Numbered from the stretch's first letter, positions 46,917 to 57,149 are shown. The stretch: DNA of 64,000 nt from Sporosarcina sp. PTS2304 (GCF_003351785.1 NZ_CP031230.1:682001-746000); one strand, 5' to 3'. The notes: a model not told the origin generated them from the letters alone. Numbers and translations are program-made.

Positions 46917-48575
46917 ATGAGCAAAATAACTTGCCAATGTGGTCATGAAAATCCTTATGGCACGGAGCTTTGCGAGCAGTGTGGACGTCCTTTGTCTGAA
47001 AAAGCAAAGGAGAGTGACATTGTTGACATGCGGTATGAAGGGTCTTCCAGAAGATCCCAAACATATAAAAGTTCGATAGTCGACAAAATATGGAACTTCT
47101 TTTCAAGTGTCAAAATCGGTGTCGGCATCATAGCTGCTGTATTAGTCGCTTCGGCAATTGGTACGATCTTTCCTCAGAAGTTTTACGTGCCCGCTACGAC
47201 TGATGCGGAGTATGCAGAATATTATGAGCGTCTTTATGGCGTGGTAGGAAAGATTTATTATCAATTAGGTTTTTATGATATGTATAATAGCTGGTGGTTT
47301 AAAATATTGATCGGGATGCTTGCTACTTCAATAATTATCGCAAGTATCGACCGTGTCGTACCACTTTATAAATCACTGAAAAAACAACGAACACGCCGTC
47401 ATCCTTCCTTTATGAAACGTCAACGGATTTATGGTGAAGGAACAATTGTGAATTCAGCGGAGAGTTTTGCGAAAGCAGAACAAGAGCTGAAAAAAATGCA
47501 TTATAACGTGAAAACAGAAAACGGTGCTATTTTGGCAGAAAAACATCGTTTCTCCCGTTGGGGTCCTTACGTAAACCATACCGGGCTGATCATCTTCTTC
47601 GTAGGGGTATTATTACGTGGGATTCCTGGTTTCTACGTAGATGAAACGATGTGGATTCGAGAAGGAGAAACACGTAATATTGTTGGTGCACCAGGTTATG
47701 TACTTGAAAACAAAGGATTTACGCTTGAAAACTATACAAAAGAAGAAGCGGAAGAAGTTTTTGGTGCAGCTTTAGATAAAGTAGGAGCTATCGCCAAAAC
47801 GTACAAAACGGATGTTACACTATACAAACAGAAAGAAGATTCGTTACCTGGTAGTGATAATCTTGAGAAAGTTGAAGATTACGCAATTGTTGTCAACAAG
47901 CCGTTGAAGTTCAATGGTTATAATGTGTTCCAGATGGATTATAAGTTGGATGAATTGAAAACGATGACGTTCAATTTGGTTGAAAAGTCATCGACCGAGT
48001 CATTAGGTGAATTTACTGTTGATTTAAGCAATCCGGAGAAAGAATATGATTTAGGAAACGGCTCGACTGTAGATTTGCTTGGATTCTATCCAGATTATGA
48101 CGGTATAAAAGATGGAGAACCTTATTCTAAATCTCCAATTCCAAATAATCCAGCATTTATTTTCCAAATGAACACACCTGATAAACCGGCAGGCGAAAAG
48201 AGTTTCGTTGCAATTCGTCAGACGCTCGAGGTAGAGCAAAATGATTATGCGATCAAATTTGCCGGAGCTGATACACGAAATATTTCAGGTTTAACGATTC
48301 GTAAAGATAAAACATTGTATATTTTATTGTTAGGTGGACTCGTCTTTATGATTGGGGTCATTCAGGGGATGTACTGGCAACATCGTCGAATTTGGATTCA
48401 AGAAGATGCGGAAGGTCATGTACTACTCGCCGCTCACACGAATAAAAACTGGTTCTCTTTACGCAAAGAACTGGACAAACTACGAGAATCTACTGCTTTG
48501 CCTGCTTATATAGATCGTCAGGATCCTGAGTTGGACAAGCCAGAACAGGAAGGAGACGAAGAAATATGGACTTAG
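46917..48575 (+). CDS. resB: ResB, system II cytochrome c maturation protein
   Basis: Membrane protein of 552 residues that forms the haem transfer and ligation complex with ResC. An N-terminal zinc ribbon (CQCGHENPYGTELCEQCG) precedes segments at about 65-85, 120-140, 215-235 and 460-480, with a large outer loop between the last two. Haem-handling His is likely in NHTGLIIFF. Overlaps resC by 10 bases. Confidence 0.93.
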   Translation: MSKITCQCGHENPYGTELCEQCGRPLSEKAKESDIVDMRYEGSSRRSQTYKSSIVDKIWNFFSSVKIGVGIIAAVLVASAIGTIFPQKFYVPATTDAEYAEYYERLYGVVGKIYYQLGFYDMYNSWWFKILIGMLATSIIIASIDRVVPLYKSLKKQRTRRHPSFMKRQRIYGEGTIVNSAESFAKAEQELKKMHYNVKTENGAILAEKHRFSRWGPYVNHTGLIIFFVGVLLRGIPGFYVDETMWIREGETRNIVGAPGYVLENKGFTLENYTKEEAEEVFGAALDKVGAIAKTYKTDVTLYKQKEDSLPGSDNLEKVEDYAIVVNKPLKFNGYNVFQMDYKLDELKTMTFNLVEKSSTESLGEFTVDLSNPEKEYDLGNGSTVDLLGFYPDYDGIKDGEPYSKSPIPNNPAFIFQMNTPDKPAGEKSFVAIRQTLEVEQNDYAIKFAGADTRNISGLTIRKDKTLYILLLGGLVFMIGVIQGMYWQHRRIWIQEDAEGHVLLAAHTNKNWFSLRKELDKLRESTALPAYIDRQDPELDKPEQEGDEEIWT

Positions 48576-49750
48576 TTACTATAAGTAGTAACTTATTATT
48601 AGTATCATTTGTTTCGTATTTAGTCGCTACTCTATTTTTCGGGGGAGCAATTAAACGATCAAAATCAGAAAAAGCTTATCATAACAGTAAATGGGGTACG
48701 ATCGGTCTAATCATTACGATCATCGGATTCCTAACACACGTTGGGTATTTTGCTACGCGCTGGATGGCTTCGGGTCATGCCCCGCTTAGTAATATGTTTG
48801 AATTCACAACTGCGTTCGGTATGATGCTAGTCGGTGCGTTCATCCTGTTGTATATTATGTATCGTACGCCTTCACTTGGACTATTCGCGTTACCGATTGC
48901 GATCATCATCATTTCTTATGCAACGATGTTCCCGCGCGACGTTACGCCTTTAATTCCTGCATTGCAAAGTAAATGGTTGTTCATCCACGTGATTACAACA
49001 GTAATCGGTGAATCCATTCTTGCGATTAGTGCGGTTGCTGGGTTGGTATTCTTAGTGAAGAATATTGACATGACGAAGAAGTCAAAGCAACGTTTCTGGA
49101 TTGAAGCGGTGATGTTCACGTTAATTCTTGTTCTTGGATTTGTCGTCACTTCTACCACTTTTAAGGTAATGGGATATGAAGCGGAATTTACGTACATCGA
49201 TAAAAACCAAGCGCCAGCGGAAATTACGTACCATGTACCGCCACTGTTTGGAATGAACGAATACGAAGCTATGACACCAAATGCGATGACGCCATGGGTG
49301 GAAATGCCGCCTATCATTAACGCGCAAAAGTTAACATCTCTTACTTGGTCTGTTGCAGTAGGTGCGGTATTGTACTTACTCATACGTTTACTCGTTCGTA
49401 AACCGATCGCCGCTGTGTTCCAACCTCTTGCGAGAAAAGCAAATTCGCAGCTGATGGATGAAATCGGCTATCGTTCCGTGTTGATTGGGTTTCCGGTATT
49501 CACTCTAGGAGCGTTAATATTTGCGATGATTTGGGCACATGAAGCATGGTCCAGGTTCTGGGGATGGGATCCAAAAGAAGTATGGGCTCTCATTACATGG
49601 CTGTTTTACGCAGCTTTCCTTCACTTACGTCTTTCTAGAGGTTGGGAAGGTCAGAAATCTGCTTGGCTGGCCGTTATAGGATTTGTAATCATTATGTTTA
49701 ACTTAATCGCAGTTAACTTAATTATTGCGGGCTTACATTCATATGCGTAA
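48566..49750 (+). CDS. resC: ResC, cytochrome c synthase subunit (CcsA type)
   Basis: Haem-handling membrane protein of 394 residues with about eight segments. The tryptophan-rich WWD-type domain is RFWGWDPKEVWALITWL, flanked by conserved His residues (GHAPLSN; HEAWSR; HLRLSRGW). Starts within resB, so they are translated together. A terminator follows before resD. Confidence 0.94.
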   Translation: MDLVTISSNLLLVSFVSYLVATLFFGGAIKRSKSEKAYHNSKWGTIGLIITIIGFLTHVGYFATRWMASGHAPLSNMFEFTTAFGMMLVGAFILLYIMYRTPSLGLFALPIAIIIISYATMFPRDVTPLIPALQSKWLFIHVITTVIGESILAISAVAGLVFLVKNIDMTKKSKQRFWIEAVMFTLILVLGFVVTSTTFKVMGYEAEFTYIDKNQAPAEITYHVPPLFGMNEYEAMTPNAMTPWVEMPPIINAQKLTSLTWSVAVGAVLYLLIRLLVRKPIAAVFQPLARKANSQLMDEIGYRSVLIGFPVFTLGALIFAMIWAHEAWSRFWGWDPKEVWALITWLFYAAFLHLRLSRGWEGQKSAWLAVIGFVIIMFNLIAVNLIIAGLHSYA

Positions 49751-49755
49751 GTTTT

Positions 49756-49791
49756 GACTGCATGGCAACTATTGTCATGCAGTCTTTTTAT
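49756..49791 (+). terminator. Terminator between resC and resD
   Basis: Perfect 9-bp stem gactgcatg/catgcagtc followed by tttttatttc; it sets resABC apart from resDE. Confidence 0.88.
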
Positions 49792-49854
49792 TTCTTTTTA
49801 GTTGAGATACTATGTACAATAGAGGTAGAAGAATGTCGAAAGGGGTAATGATTT

Positions 49855-50574
49855 GTGGAAGAGACTGTGAAGCTATTAGTAGTGGATGATGAGGATCGGA
49901 TTCGCCGATTACTGAATATGTATTTATCACGTGAAGGATATGAAATTGATGAGGCGGTTGATGGAGCAGAAGCGCTTGAAAAAGCATTCGCAGAGCAATA
50001 CGATTGTATTTTGCTAGATGTCATGATGCCAGAAAAAGATGGATTGGAAGTGCTTGCGGAACTTCGTGAAAACAAGCAAATGACACCGGTTATTTTATTA
50101 ACGGCTAAAGGTGAAGAGGCGGACCGTGTAGGTGGATTTGAAAGCGGTGCTGACGATTACATTGTAAAACCTTTCAGTCCGAGAGAAGTGGTATTACGCG
50201 TCAAAGCGATGCTCAGAAGATCTGTTTCATTCCCGAATGTGTCCTCTAACTCAACGTCAAAAGATTTAGTCGTATTCCCACAACTGACGATCGACCACGA
50301 TGCGCATCGGGTGACGGCGGAAGGGAAAGAAGTAAATTTAACACCGAAAGAATATGAACTACTTTATTTCTTAGCGAAGTCTCCGGACAAAGTATTTGAT
50401 CGGGAACAGTTGCTGAAAGAAGTATGGCATTACGAATTTTTCGGGGATTTGCGTACGGTAGATACACATGTTAAACGACTGCGTGAGAAACTAAGTCGTG
50501 TATCGGAACGGGCAGCAAAAATGATTGTGACGGTATGGGGTGTCGGCTATAAGTTCGAGGTTCCAAACGAATGA
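49855..50574 (+). CDS. resD: ResD, response regulator (OmpR family)
   Basis: Redox-responsive regulator of respiration genes, 239 residues. Receiver domain with acid pair D11-D12, phospho-site D55 (LLDVMMPEKDG) and Lys in DYIVKPF; the C-terminal winged helix contains LTPKEYELLYFLA and TVDTHVKRLREKL. GTG start behind AAAGGGG. Overlaps resE by 4 bases. Confidence 0.94.
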   Translation: MEETVKLLVVDDEDRIRRLLNMYLSREGYEIDEAVDGAEALEKAFAEQYDCILLDVMMPEKDGLEVLAELRENKQMTPVILLTAKGEEADRVGGFESGADDYIVKPFSPREVVLRVKAMLRRSVSFPNVSSNSTSKDLVVFPQLTIDHDAHRVTAEGKEVNLTPKEYELLYFLAKSPDKVFDREQLLKEVWHYEFFGDLRTVDTHVKRLREKLSRVSERAAKMIVTVWGVGYKFEVPNE

Positions 50575-52361
50575 TTAGAATATGGAATTCAATTGTCGGG
50601 AAGCTATGGGCCACCATATTGCTTCTCGTTTCCTTTGTATTGTTCATCGTGACATTGCTTCTGCTGGAGTTTCTAGATAATTTCCATACGAAACAAGCGG
50701 AAGAATCTTTGCAGAGAGAAGCTGCCACTATCAGCAAGATTGTAAATGATCGAGAAGGACAAAGTGTAAATTCCATACATGTAATTATAGACGATATTTT
50801 AGATAAAGAGACGAATGCTGTAGTCGTTGATCCACAAGGGATCGTTCTATATTCATTCCATACTGCAAATAGTAAAGAGGAAATTGAAGAAAAGTTACTC
50901 TCCGAACGTAATTTATTCAAAACACCGAAAATCGGTCAGCAGATCGTAAAGGAAATGATTTTACCGTCATTAACCGAAAATGAAGTAATGGAGCAATATT
51001 TAATTCTATCCTATCCGTATGAAGCAGCGTCGGGTGAATTGGCCAGTGTCTTAATGTATCAAAGTTTAGATGCTGTACACCGAACAACGAAAAGTACAAC
51101 GAATATCGTATTCTTATCTGCATTTATAGCTTTTATATTAACTACATTTTTCGCCTTTTTCTTATCGACGCGTATTACGTTGCCTTTACGAAAAATGAAG
51201 CAAGCAGCGTTTGAGTTATCTAAAGGAAATTTTGATACGCATTTGCCGGTTGCACAAAAAGATGAGATTGGGCAGTTGGCAACAGCTTTCAATCAGATGG
51301 GTCGACAGCTTAAATATAATATTGAATTGATTAAACAAGAGAAAGAGCAATTATCAAGTATTTTAACGTCCATGACAGACGCGGTCATTACATTCAACCA
51401 GGATTACTCAATCTTATTAAAAAATCCGCAGGCGGAGTTGCTGTTAAAGAAGTGGTATGGCTATAACGAGAAAAAAAATCATCCGCTGCCAAAAGAAGTA
51501 TTCCATATGCTTGAACACGCCATTTCCTTTTCTGAACAAGTGGAAGATGAATTGGAACTGGGCGGACAGTTTTATGTGATTTCAATTAGTCCGTTATATA
51601 GTGAAAATCGTATTCGGGGAGCAGTCGCTGTGTTCCGTGATATGACTGAACAACATAAGCTTGATAAATTGCGTTCGGATTTCATAGCAAACGTCTCTCA
51701 TGAACTGCGCACGCCGATTTCAATGTTACAAGGCTATAGTGAAGCGATAATTGATGATGTCGTGAGCAGTGAAGAAGAACGTATGGAAATGGTGCAAATC
51801 ATTCATGATGAATCCAAGCGAATGAGTCGTTTAGTAACTGATTTACTGAATATTGCCCGTATGGAATCCGGACACATTCAACTGCATCGTGAACCATTGT
51901 CTGCAGTAGACTTCCTCAATCGTATGGTTACGAAGTTTTCGCAAGTGGCAAAGGACGCAGAAGTCGATTTGTCATTACAAACTACTGAGTTGCCAAGTTT
52001 ACTTGTCAAAGCAGACGAAGATCGTTTAGAGCAAGTGTTTACTAATTTAATTGATAATGCTATCCGTCATACTCCAAACGGCGGATCCGTTACGTTAGGC
52101 ATTTATCGATCAGACGGTATGCTGGATCTAACGGTGTCAGATACTGGTGTCGGCATTCCTGAAAAAGACTTGCCGTTTGTCTTTGAGCGTTTTTATAAAG
52201 CAGATAAAGCGCGGACGAGAGGTAAAGGTGGAACCGGATTAGGTTTGGCGATTGCTAAGAATATAATGGAAGCTCATAATGGATCTATTCTTGCGACGAG
52301 TGGTGAAGTGACTGGTACAGTATTTATTTGTTCACTTCCGCTAGATCCATCGATAAACTGA
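50571..52361 (+). CDS. resE: ResE, sensor histidine kinase
   Basis: Membrane kinase of 596 residues partnering ResD. Segments near 12-33 and 178-200 bracket an outer sensor domain; then HAMP (about 198-250), PAS (about 260-355), the phosphorylated H377 in NVSHELRTP, and ATPase boxes NLIDNAIRHTPNG, DTGVGIPEKDLPFVFERFY and GTGLGLAI. The last codons include a candidate sigX promoter. Confidence 0.95.
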   Translation: MIRIWNSIVGKLWATILLLVSFVLFIVTLLLLEFLDNFHTKQAEESLQREAATISKIVNDREGQSVNSIHVIIDDILDKETNAVVVDPQGIVLYSFHTANSKEEIEEKLLSERNLFKTPKIGQQIVKEMILPSLTENEVMEQYLILSYPYEAASGELASVLMYQSLDAVHRTTKSTTNIVFLSAFIAFILTTFFAFFLSTRITLPLRKMKQAAFELSKGNFDTHLPVAQKDEIGQLATAFNQMGRQLKYNIELIKQEKEQLSSILTSMTDAVITFNQDYSILLKNPQAELLLKKWYGYNEKKNHPLPKEVFHMLEHAISFSEQVEDELELGGQFYVISISPLYSENRIRGAVAVFRDMTEQHKLDKLRSDFIANVSHELRTPISMLQGYSEAIIDDVVSSEEERMEMVQIIHDESKRMSRLVTDLLNIARMESGHIQLHREPLSAVDFLNRMVTKFSQVAKDAEVDLSLQTTELPSLLVKADEDRLEQVFTNLIDNAIRHTPNGGSVTLGIYRSDGMLDLTVSDTGVGIPEKDLPFVFERFYKADKARTRGKGGTGLGLAIAKNIMEAHNGSILATSGEVTGTVFICSLPLDPSIN

Positions 52362-52384
52362 AACTTTTTCTACAGTAGAACGAC
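52359..52384 (+). promoter_or_regulatory. Candidate ECF (sigma-X-type) promoter of sigX
   Basis: TGAAAC (overlapping the resE stop) and CGAC separated by 16 bases match the ECF pattern TGTAAC-N16/17-CGAC, 24 bases before sigX. Autoregulation is usual for ECF factors. Confidence 0.6.
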
Positions 52385-52408
52385 TACTTTATAGAGCGAG
52401 GGGATTGA

Positions 52409-52927
52409 ATGGATGATTCCGTATTTCTACGATTATATGAAGACTATAACCGAGACGTATTCAATTTTTTGATCTATCTCACTCGTAATCGAGATATAGC
52501 AGAAGACTTAATGCATGAAGTTTATGTCCGCGTACTGAAGTCGTATGGAAATTTTGAAGGCAAGAGCTCAGAGAAAACATGGTTGTTTGCTATTGCGAAA
52601 AATGTCTCTATTGACTTTTTTCGCAAACAAGCAACTATGAAAAAACATACAAATGTGCATTTTGATTGGGAAACAACTGAACTAGTCGCAACAGATCACT
52701 TGCCGGAACATTGGGTGGAAATGGATGAAGAAAAAAAAGTAGTGTTAGAAGCACTGCATAGTTGTACGGGCGATCAGAAAATGGTTATTCTTATGCGATT
52801 CTTTCAAGACTTAACCATTGCAGAAACCGCAGACGCATTAGATTGGACAGAAAGTAAAGTGAAAACTACGCAACACCGTGCGATTAAAGCTCTACAAGCC
52901 AAAGTGAGAGAGGGGGATGGGGCATGA
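52409..52927 (+). CDS. sigX: ECF sigma factor SigX
   Basis: Extracytoplasmic-function sigma factor of 172 residues with region 2 (YNRDVFNFLIYLTRNRDIAED, KTWLFAIAKNVSIDFFRK) and region 4 (LTIAETADALDWTESKVKTT). The assignment as SigX follows from its place after resDE and from the membrane anti-sigma gene that overlaps it by 4 bases. B. subtilis SigX adjusts envelope charge and antimicrobial peptide resistance. Confidence 0.9.
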   Translation: MDDSVFLRLYEDYNRDVFNFLIYLTRNRDIAEDLMHEVYVRVLKSYGNFEGKSSEKTWLFAIAKNVSIDFFRKQATMKKHTNVHFDWETTELVATDHLPEHWVEMDEEKKVVLEALHSCTGDQKMVILMRFFQDLTIAETADALDWTESKVKTTQHRAIKALQAKVREGDGA

Positions 52928-54114
52928 CTAAGAAAAAGTGGGATGAAGAAAAACTAAATAAAACATTACGTTCGATGCCAACGATTGAGGATAGGCGTTC
53001 GAAGGAAGAAATCTTGGAACGGTTGCATAATGATTCAAGACTAGCTGAGAAACAGCCTGAACAAAGAGCTTCTAAAGTAAAATGGATGCCTATTATTGCA
53101 GCAGTGGCAGCAGTTCTTTTACTCACTATATTAGTGCCTACATTCCTCAACCCTAATGAGCATCAAACAGCAATGGATCGAGCAGTTCCTAAAAGCGAAT
53201 CGGATTCTACTGCGATACAAAATCGTGCTGTACAAGAAAGTACAGAAAGTGCTGATACGGCCATGGTGGAAGTCAATTCAACAACTCATTATGCAGCTTA
53301 TGAAACGACTGGACAACTACCTTTTCACTTAGGTCTCGCAACGGATCAAGCAACGATTGTTCCGATCACTTTTTTAGTTCCTAAAGAACAAGTATTGCAA
53401 GATTTTCAAACGGCTAAACCTAGTGCTGTAGAACTTTATAATAAGTATGCCAATGAAATCGATGAAGAATCACTAGGCTTTGAAGAGTACCATCCATATG
53501 ATGCAAACATTTCATCTAAAAACAATCGAGTGGTGATGAAATTCCGTGATGATCACTCTTATGATTTATCTAGTGCTACACTTGAAATGTTGAATCTTTC
53601 TATACAGTCTACATTTTATGGTATGGATGAAGTCGAGTTTTTGTCGGAAGATGGTTCACCTATTGAATTAGATCAAGTGGGTATAGTAACGGAACCAATT
53701 TCTTTATATAGTGCTACGTCCCACCAAGCGTATTTCCGATTTATTAACAATGATACGGAATCATTTCTTTCGTCAAGCTTTGGTCAATCCTTCGACACAA
53801 TTGAAGAAGCGTTACATGCGATGAAAAGAAAGCCAAATGATTTATATTCCAGTGTAGTACCTGAAGCTGTAGATTTTTCCGTGACAGTAGATCAGGATGT
53901 AGTACGTGTAAAGTTTACTGAACTGCTCGATCTTGAAAGTATGTCAACTGACGACGCTATGCAATTGATCGAAGGAATTTTACTGACAGCTGCGAGTTTT
54001 GACAGTCAAGTTCTATTGGACAATATTGTACAAAAGCAGTGGAATGATTTTGATTTTACACAACCGTTACAAAAGCCAATTGGACCTAATCCTATACAAT
54101 TCACGAATAATTAA
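52924..54114 (+). CDS. rsiX: RsiX-like membrane anti-sigma factor
   Basis: Protein of 396 residues: a basic cytoplasmic N-terminus (about 1-55, the sigma-binding part), one membrane segment (about 58-76, PIIAAVAAVLLLTILVPTFL) and a large outer domain. Position and topology indicate the anti-sigma partner of SigX; the outer domain resembles RsiX/GerMN-type repeats only loosely. ATG inside the end of sigX. Confidence 0.85.
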   Translation: MTKKKWDEEKLNKTLRSMPTIEDRRSKEEILERLHNDSRLAEKQPEQRASKVKWMPIIAAVAAVLLLTILVPTFLNPNEHQTAMDRAVPKSESDSTAIQNRAVQESTESADTAMVEVNSTTHYAAYETTGQLPFHLGLATDQATIVPITFLVPKEQVLQDFQTAKPSAVELYNKYANEIDEESLGFEEYHPYDANISSKNNRVVMKFRDDHSYDLSSATLEMLNLSIQSTFYGMDEVEFLSEDGSPIELDQVGIVTEPISLYSATSHQAYFRFINNDTESFLSSSFGQSFDTIEEALHAMKRKPNDLYSSVVPEAVDFSVTVDQDVVRVKFTELLDLESMSTDDAMQLIEGILLTAASFDSQVLLDNIVQKQWNDFDFTQPLQKPIGPNPIQFTNN

Positions 54115-54158
54115 AACAGTTTTGTAAACTCTTGTAGTTTACAGAACTGTTTTTTTTG
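54115..54158 (+). terminator. Terminator of sigX-rsiX
   Basis: Long stem aacagttttgtaaact/agtttacagaactgtt with a 5-base loop and an 8-T run. Confidence 0.9.
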
Positions 54159-54191
54159 CGCTACAATATGAATATAACTAAATATTGATTC

Positions 54192-54319
54192 ATCTTCGGG
54201 GCAGGGTGTAATTCCCGACCGGCGGAAATAAAATAGTTTCTATTTTTAGCCCGCGAGCGTAACAGCTGATTCTGGTGAGATTCCAGAGCCGACAGTATAG
54301 TCTGGATGGGAGAAGGTGA
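54192..54319 (+). ncRNA. FMN riboswitch aptamer (RFN element)
   Basis: The conserved RFN blocks are all present: atcttcggggcagggtg, attcccgaccggcgg, cccgcgag, gattctggtgagattccagagccgacagt and tctggatgggagaagg. It lies upstream of ribU and should shut the gene down when FMN is high. Confidence 0.97.
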
Positions 54320-54414
54320 AGGTGCAGCCATCTTTTTGTGTACGCAAAAATGGTGCTTGTTTACGGTCGGATAAATAGTATTTATTTATCTGTGCTTAAC
54401 ATTGCATTTAATTC

Positions 54415-54446
54415 TCCCTAAGGCATAATTGCTTTAGGGATTTTTT
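54415..54446 (+). terminator. Terminator of the FMN riboswitch expression platform
   Basis: Stem tccctaa(ggc)/(gct)ttaggga with a 6-T run, ahead of ribU; likely the OFF-state terminator. Confidence 0.85.
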
Positions 54447-54511
54447 AGCGAAGCAGCAGATGTGCGAGCCTTTCCTCTTTTGAAGTGAATCGCAAAAGGA
54501 GAGAGGAACAA

Positions 54512-55093
54512 GTGAACAACAAGAGGTTACGTAAGCTGATTTTGGTGGCTATATTAGGAAGTATTTCTACAGTATTAATGCAATTCAATTTTCCAATTCC
54601 GGCTATGCCTGGATTTTTGAAAATTGATTTTAGTGAAATCCCAGCAGTCATGGCAATCATGACGATGGGTCCAGTGGCAGGTATCGGCGTTGAGTTATTA
54701 AAGAACATTATGCATTGGTTCTTATCTGGTAGCCCTACAGGGGTTCCGGTCGGAGAGATTGCTAACTTCGTGACAGGCATATTATTCATTATGCCAATCT
54801 ACTGGATTTTTATGAAATACCGCTCGGCAAAAGGTTTAGTTGCAGGTTTAATCGCAGGCACGACAGCAATGGCTGTAGGCATGAGCTTGTTGAATTATCT
54901 TGTGTTCTTGCCAATGTACACATATTTCCTAGGAATGCCTCCAGTGACAGGTAATGCATTGTATCAAATGATTATTTTAGGAATCTTGCCATTTAACTTG
55001 ATTAAAGGTGTCATGTTGCTGGCTATATCCTTAATGTTATATAAAAGTATGGAAAAGTGGATTTTCCAACAGCAGAAAAAGTTATTATTCTAA
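54512..55093 (+). CDS. ribU: Riboflavin transporter RibU (ECF S component)
   Basis: Membrane S component that captures riboflavin and works with a shared EcfAAT module, 193 residues with six segments. Family features: FPIPAMPGFLKIDFSEIPA and PTGVPVGEIANFV near the ligand site. GTG 54512 is chosen because AGAGAGG lies just upstream and the length matches B. subtilis RibU (190). Controlled by the FMN riboswitch. Confidence 0.93.
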   Translation: MNNKRLRKLILVAILGSISTVLMQFNFPIPAMPGFLKIDFSEIPAVMAIMTMGPVAGIGVELLKNIMHWFLSGSPTGVPVGEIANFVTGILFIMPIYWIFMKYRSAKGLVAGLIAGTTAMAVGMSLLNYLVFLPMYTYFLGMPPVTGNALYQMIILGILPFNLIKGVMLLAISLMLYKSMEKWIFQQQKKLLF

Positions 55094-55136
55094 TAAAAAG
55101 ACAGTCCCTTTGCGTGTTCGGGGACTGTCTTTTTTG
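55094..55136. terminator. Terminator between ribU and the acyltransferase gene
   Basis: Stem aaaaagacagtcccc/ggggactgtctttttt-like with T and A tracts at both ends, between convergent genes. Confidence 0.88.
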
Positions 55137-55148
55137 TATGGAACCCAT

Positions 55149-57149
55149 TTAGTTGCCTATACTTCTAAATGCCTGTTGTAAAGGCTCTTTTAAAGGTGTC
55201 GCTAATGTTTTTGCGTACTCTGCGGTTAAGTGGTTGTTGTCTCGATAGACGATGACGTTACCGATCACTGGATAGCATGTAGTGTCATCGCAAAAGTAAT
55301 CGGTTAAGTCTTCAAAAATGACATTCGATGGGATACCTTTCGTGTTTTCCCAAGGTATTATATCTGAAATGCCGTCTATGCGATCAATTGCGCAATCTAG
55401 TGGATCCTTTGCTTTTTCGAGACAAAGCGGAATGTTCTCTTTCATTCGCGGATTATCACGAATGGCGAAAATGGTCGTGATGTCTTCAAGGTATTTCCAT
55501 TGGTTTATATAACCCGGCAATACTTTATCGTGCTTATTTAATGTTGCGGTAGTGAATACTAAATCAGGGGGATCTTTCATTAACTCATCTATTAGATTTG
55601 CATTCCACTCCACGCAATTCTCTGTCAAATAACCGTCTGGATCTTCATCGGTGAAACGACAACCGTCATGATTGTATACATCGATTCTAAAATCCAATTC
55701 CTCTGCGAGTATTTCTAATGCTGGAAACCAATGACCCGAATGAGAACCTCCCACTAGAGCGAGAACGTATGCGGGATTATCTACTTTGCCGTATGAGCAT
55801 TTTTTCACTTCGGTAAGATCACGCCCTAAACACTCCGCATCGTTATAAAATTTCGGTAAATCTGTTTTAATAGCTAATGCAGAAGGAATCGGTTCCAAAC
55901 CTTCAGGTGGTTCAATGTCGTAATAAATTGACTTAGCCCCCGGGTAGTCTTTTTCAGTTTGATCCCAATTCATCATACTTGCTGATGTCTTTTGAATATA
56001 AACAGAAATCGTAATGATGGATGTACAAGTAATTAACAGCATAAAACTTAATACAGCGATGAGTTGTCTTTTCTCGTGTCCTCTACCCATCTTCAATACA
56101 GGTTTTTCAAGTAACTTAGTAGAGAAAACTGACAATACAATCGTAATGAGTAGCAGTATAAGACCATCCACTATCGGTACAGACGTTGTATTCATATGAG
56201 CTCTATAAAAAATTAGTAATGGCCAATGCCATAAATAAATACCGTAAGTGAGTCCGCCTAAATAGATTAGAGGTTTCATGTGCAGTAATCGATCCACACC
56301 AAATGAAGTAGGAATCTCTGTTGCCGTTAAAATTAATAATACACCACTAATAGGCACGAAAGCTAAATAGCCTGGGAATACAGTAGATACAGGCAACAGG
56401 ACACCTGTCAAACAAATGATCAATAGTCCTATCCAACCGACGACTGTTCGTAATCGTTCGTTTACACGTAAGTAAGGTGATACTAAAGCGAAAACTCCGC
56501 CAATACTGAATTCCCACATCCGTGTGAATGTATCGAAATATGCCCATGGTTGATTATGATGCGTTTGATAAATAGAATACGTTAATGAAACTGCACAGAC
56601 ACCTACTAATGCGACTAGCAACGTTTTACGTACAGGCGTTCTCAGTAATTTTCTTGCTATAACATAAACAGTCGTAAGTATGATTGGCCAAAGTATGTAA
56701 AACTGCCCTTGAACTCCTAAAGACCAATAATGTTGGAATGGACTTGCCGAGTTATCTAAAGCTAAATAATCTACTGCGTCAAATGCCAAGCGCCAGTTTT
56801 CAAAATAAAAAGTAGACGCTGCAATATGATTGACGATTTCTCCCCATTCAACTTTCGGTAGGAAAACTAATGACAACACACCAGTCACTACTATTACAAA
56901 TAATGCTTGTGGAAAGAGTCTTCTAGCAAGTCCTAAGATGAAATTTGAAAATCCGACAGATCCTGTTCTTTCGATTCTTGAAAGAAGAGACAAGGTCATT
57001 AAATAGCCCGAAATGATGAAGAATACATCAATTCCCCCTGATACCCTTCCTAACCATATGTGGTAGATCGCGATAAGCAAAGTGGCGATGGTTCGTACAC
57101 CTTCGATTTCAGGTCGAAATCTTTTTTCGGGGGATCGTAAATCGTTCAT
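55149..57149 (-). CDS. OatA-like membrane acyltransferase with SGNH domain
   Basis: Protein of 666 residues. An N-terminal acyltransferase-3 domain with about ten segments (RPEIEGVRTIATLLIAIYH, GGIDVFFIISGYLM, HYWSLGVQGQFYILWP) is joined to an extracellular SGNH domain (about 420-660) with Ser in GGSHSGHWFP and the Asp/His pair in DNNHLTAEYA. Such proteins O-acetylate peptidoglycan or secreted glycans; substrate here is not known. Single gene with its own upstream region. Confidence 0.88.
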   Translation of the reverse strand: MNDLRSPEKRFRPEIEGVRTIATLLIAIYHIWLGRVSGGIDVFFIISGYLMTLSLLSRIERTGSVGFSNFILGLARRLFPQALFVIVVTGVLSLVFLPKVEWGEIVNHIAASTFYFENWRLAFDAVDYLALDNSASPFQHYWSLGVQGQFYILWPIILTTVYVIARKLLRTPVRKTLLVALVGVCAVSLTYSIYQTHHNQPWAYFDTFTRMWEFSIGGVFALVSPYLRVNERLRTVVGWIGLLIICLTGVLLPVSTVFPGYLAFVPISGVLLILTATEIPTSFGVDRLLHMKPLIYLGGLTYGIYLWHWPLLIFYRAHMNTTSVPIVDGLILLLITIVLSVFSTKLLEKPVLKMGRGHEKRQLIAVLSFMLLITCTSIITISVYIQKTSASMMNWDQTEKDYPGAKSIYYDIEPPEGLEPIPSALAIKTDLPKFYNDAECLGRDLTEVKKCSYGKVDNPAYVLALVGGSHSGHWFPALEILAEELDFRIDVYNHDGCRFTDEDPDGYLTENCVEWNANLIDELMKDPPDLVFTTATLNKHDKVLPGYINQWKYLEDITTIFAIRDNPRMKENIPLCLEKAKDPLDCAIDRIDGISDIIPWENTKGIPSNVIFEDLTDYFCDDTTCYPVIGNVIVYRDNNHLTAEYAKTLATPLKEPLQQAFRSIGN

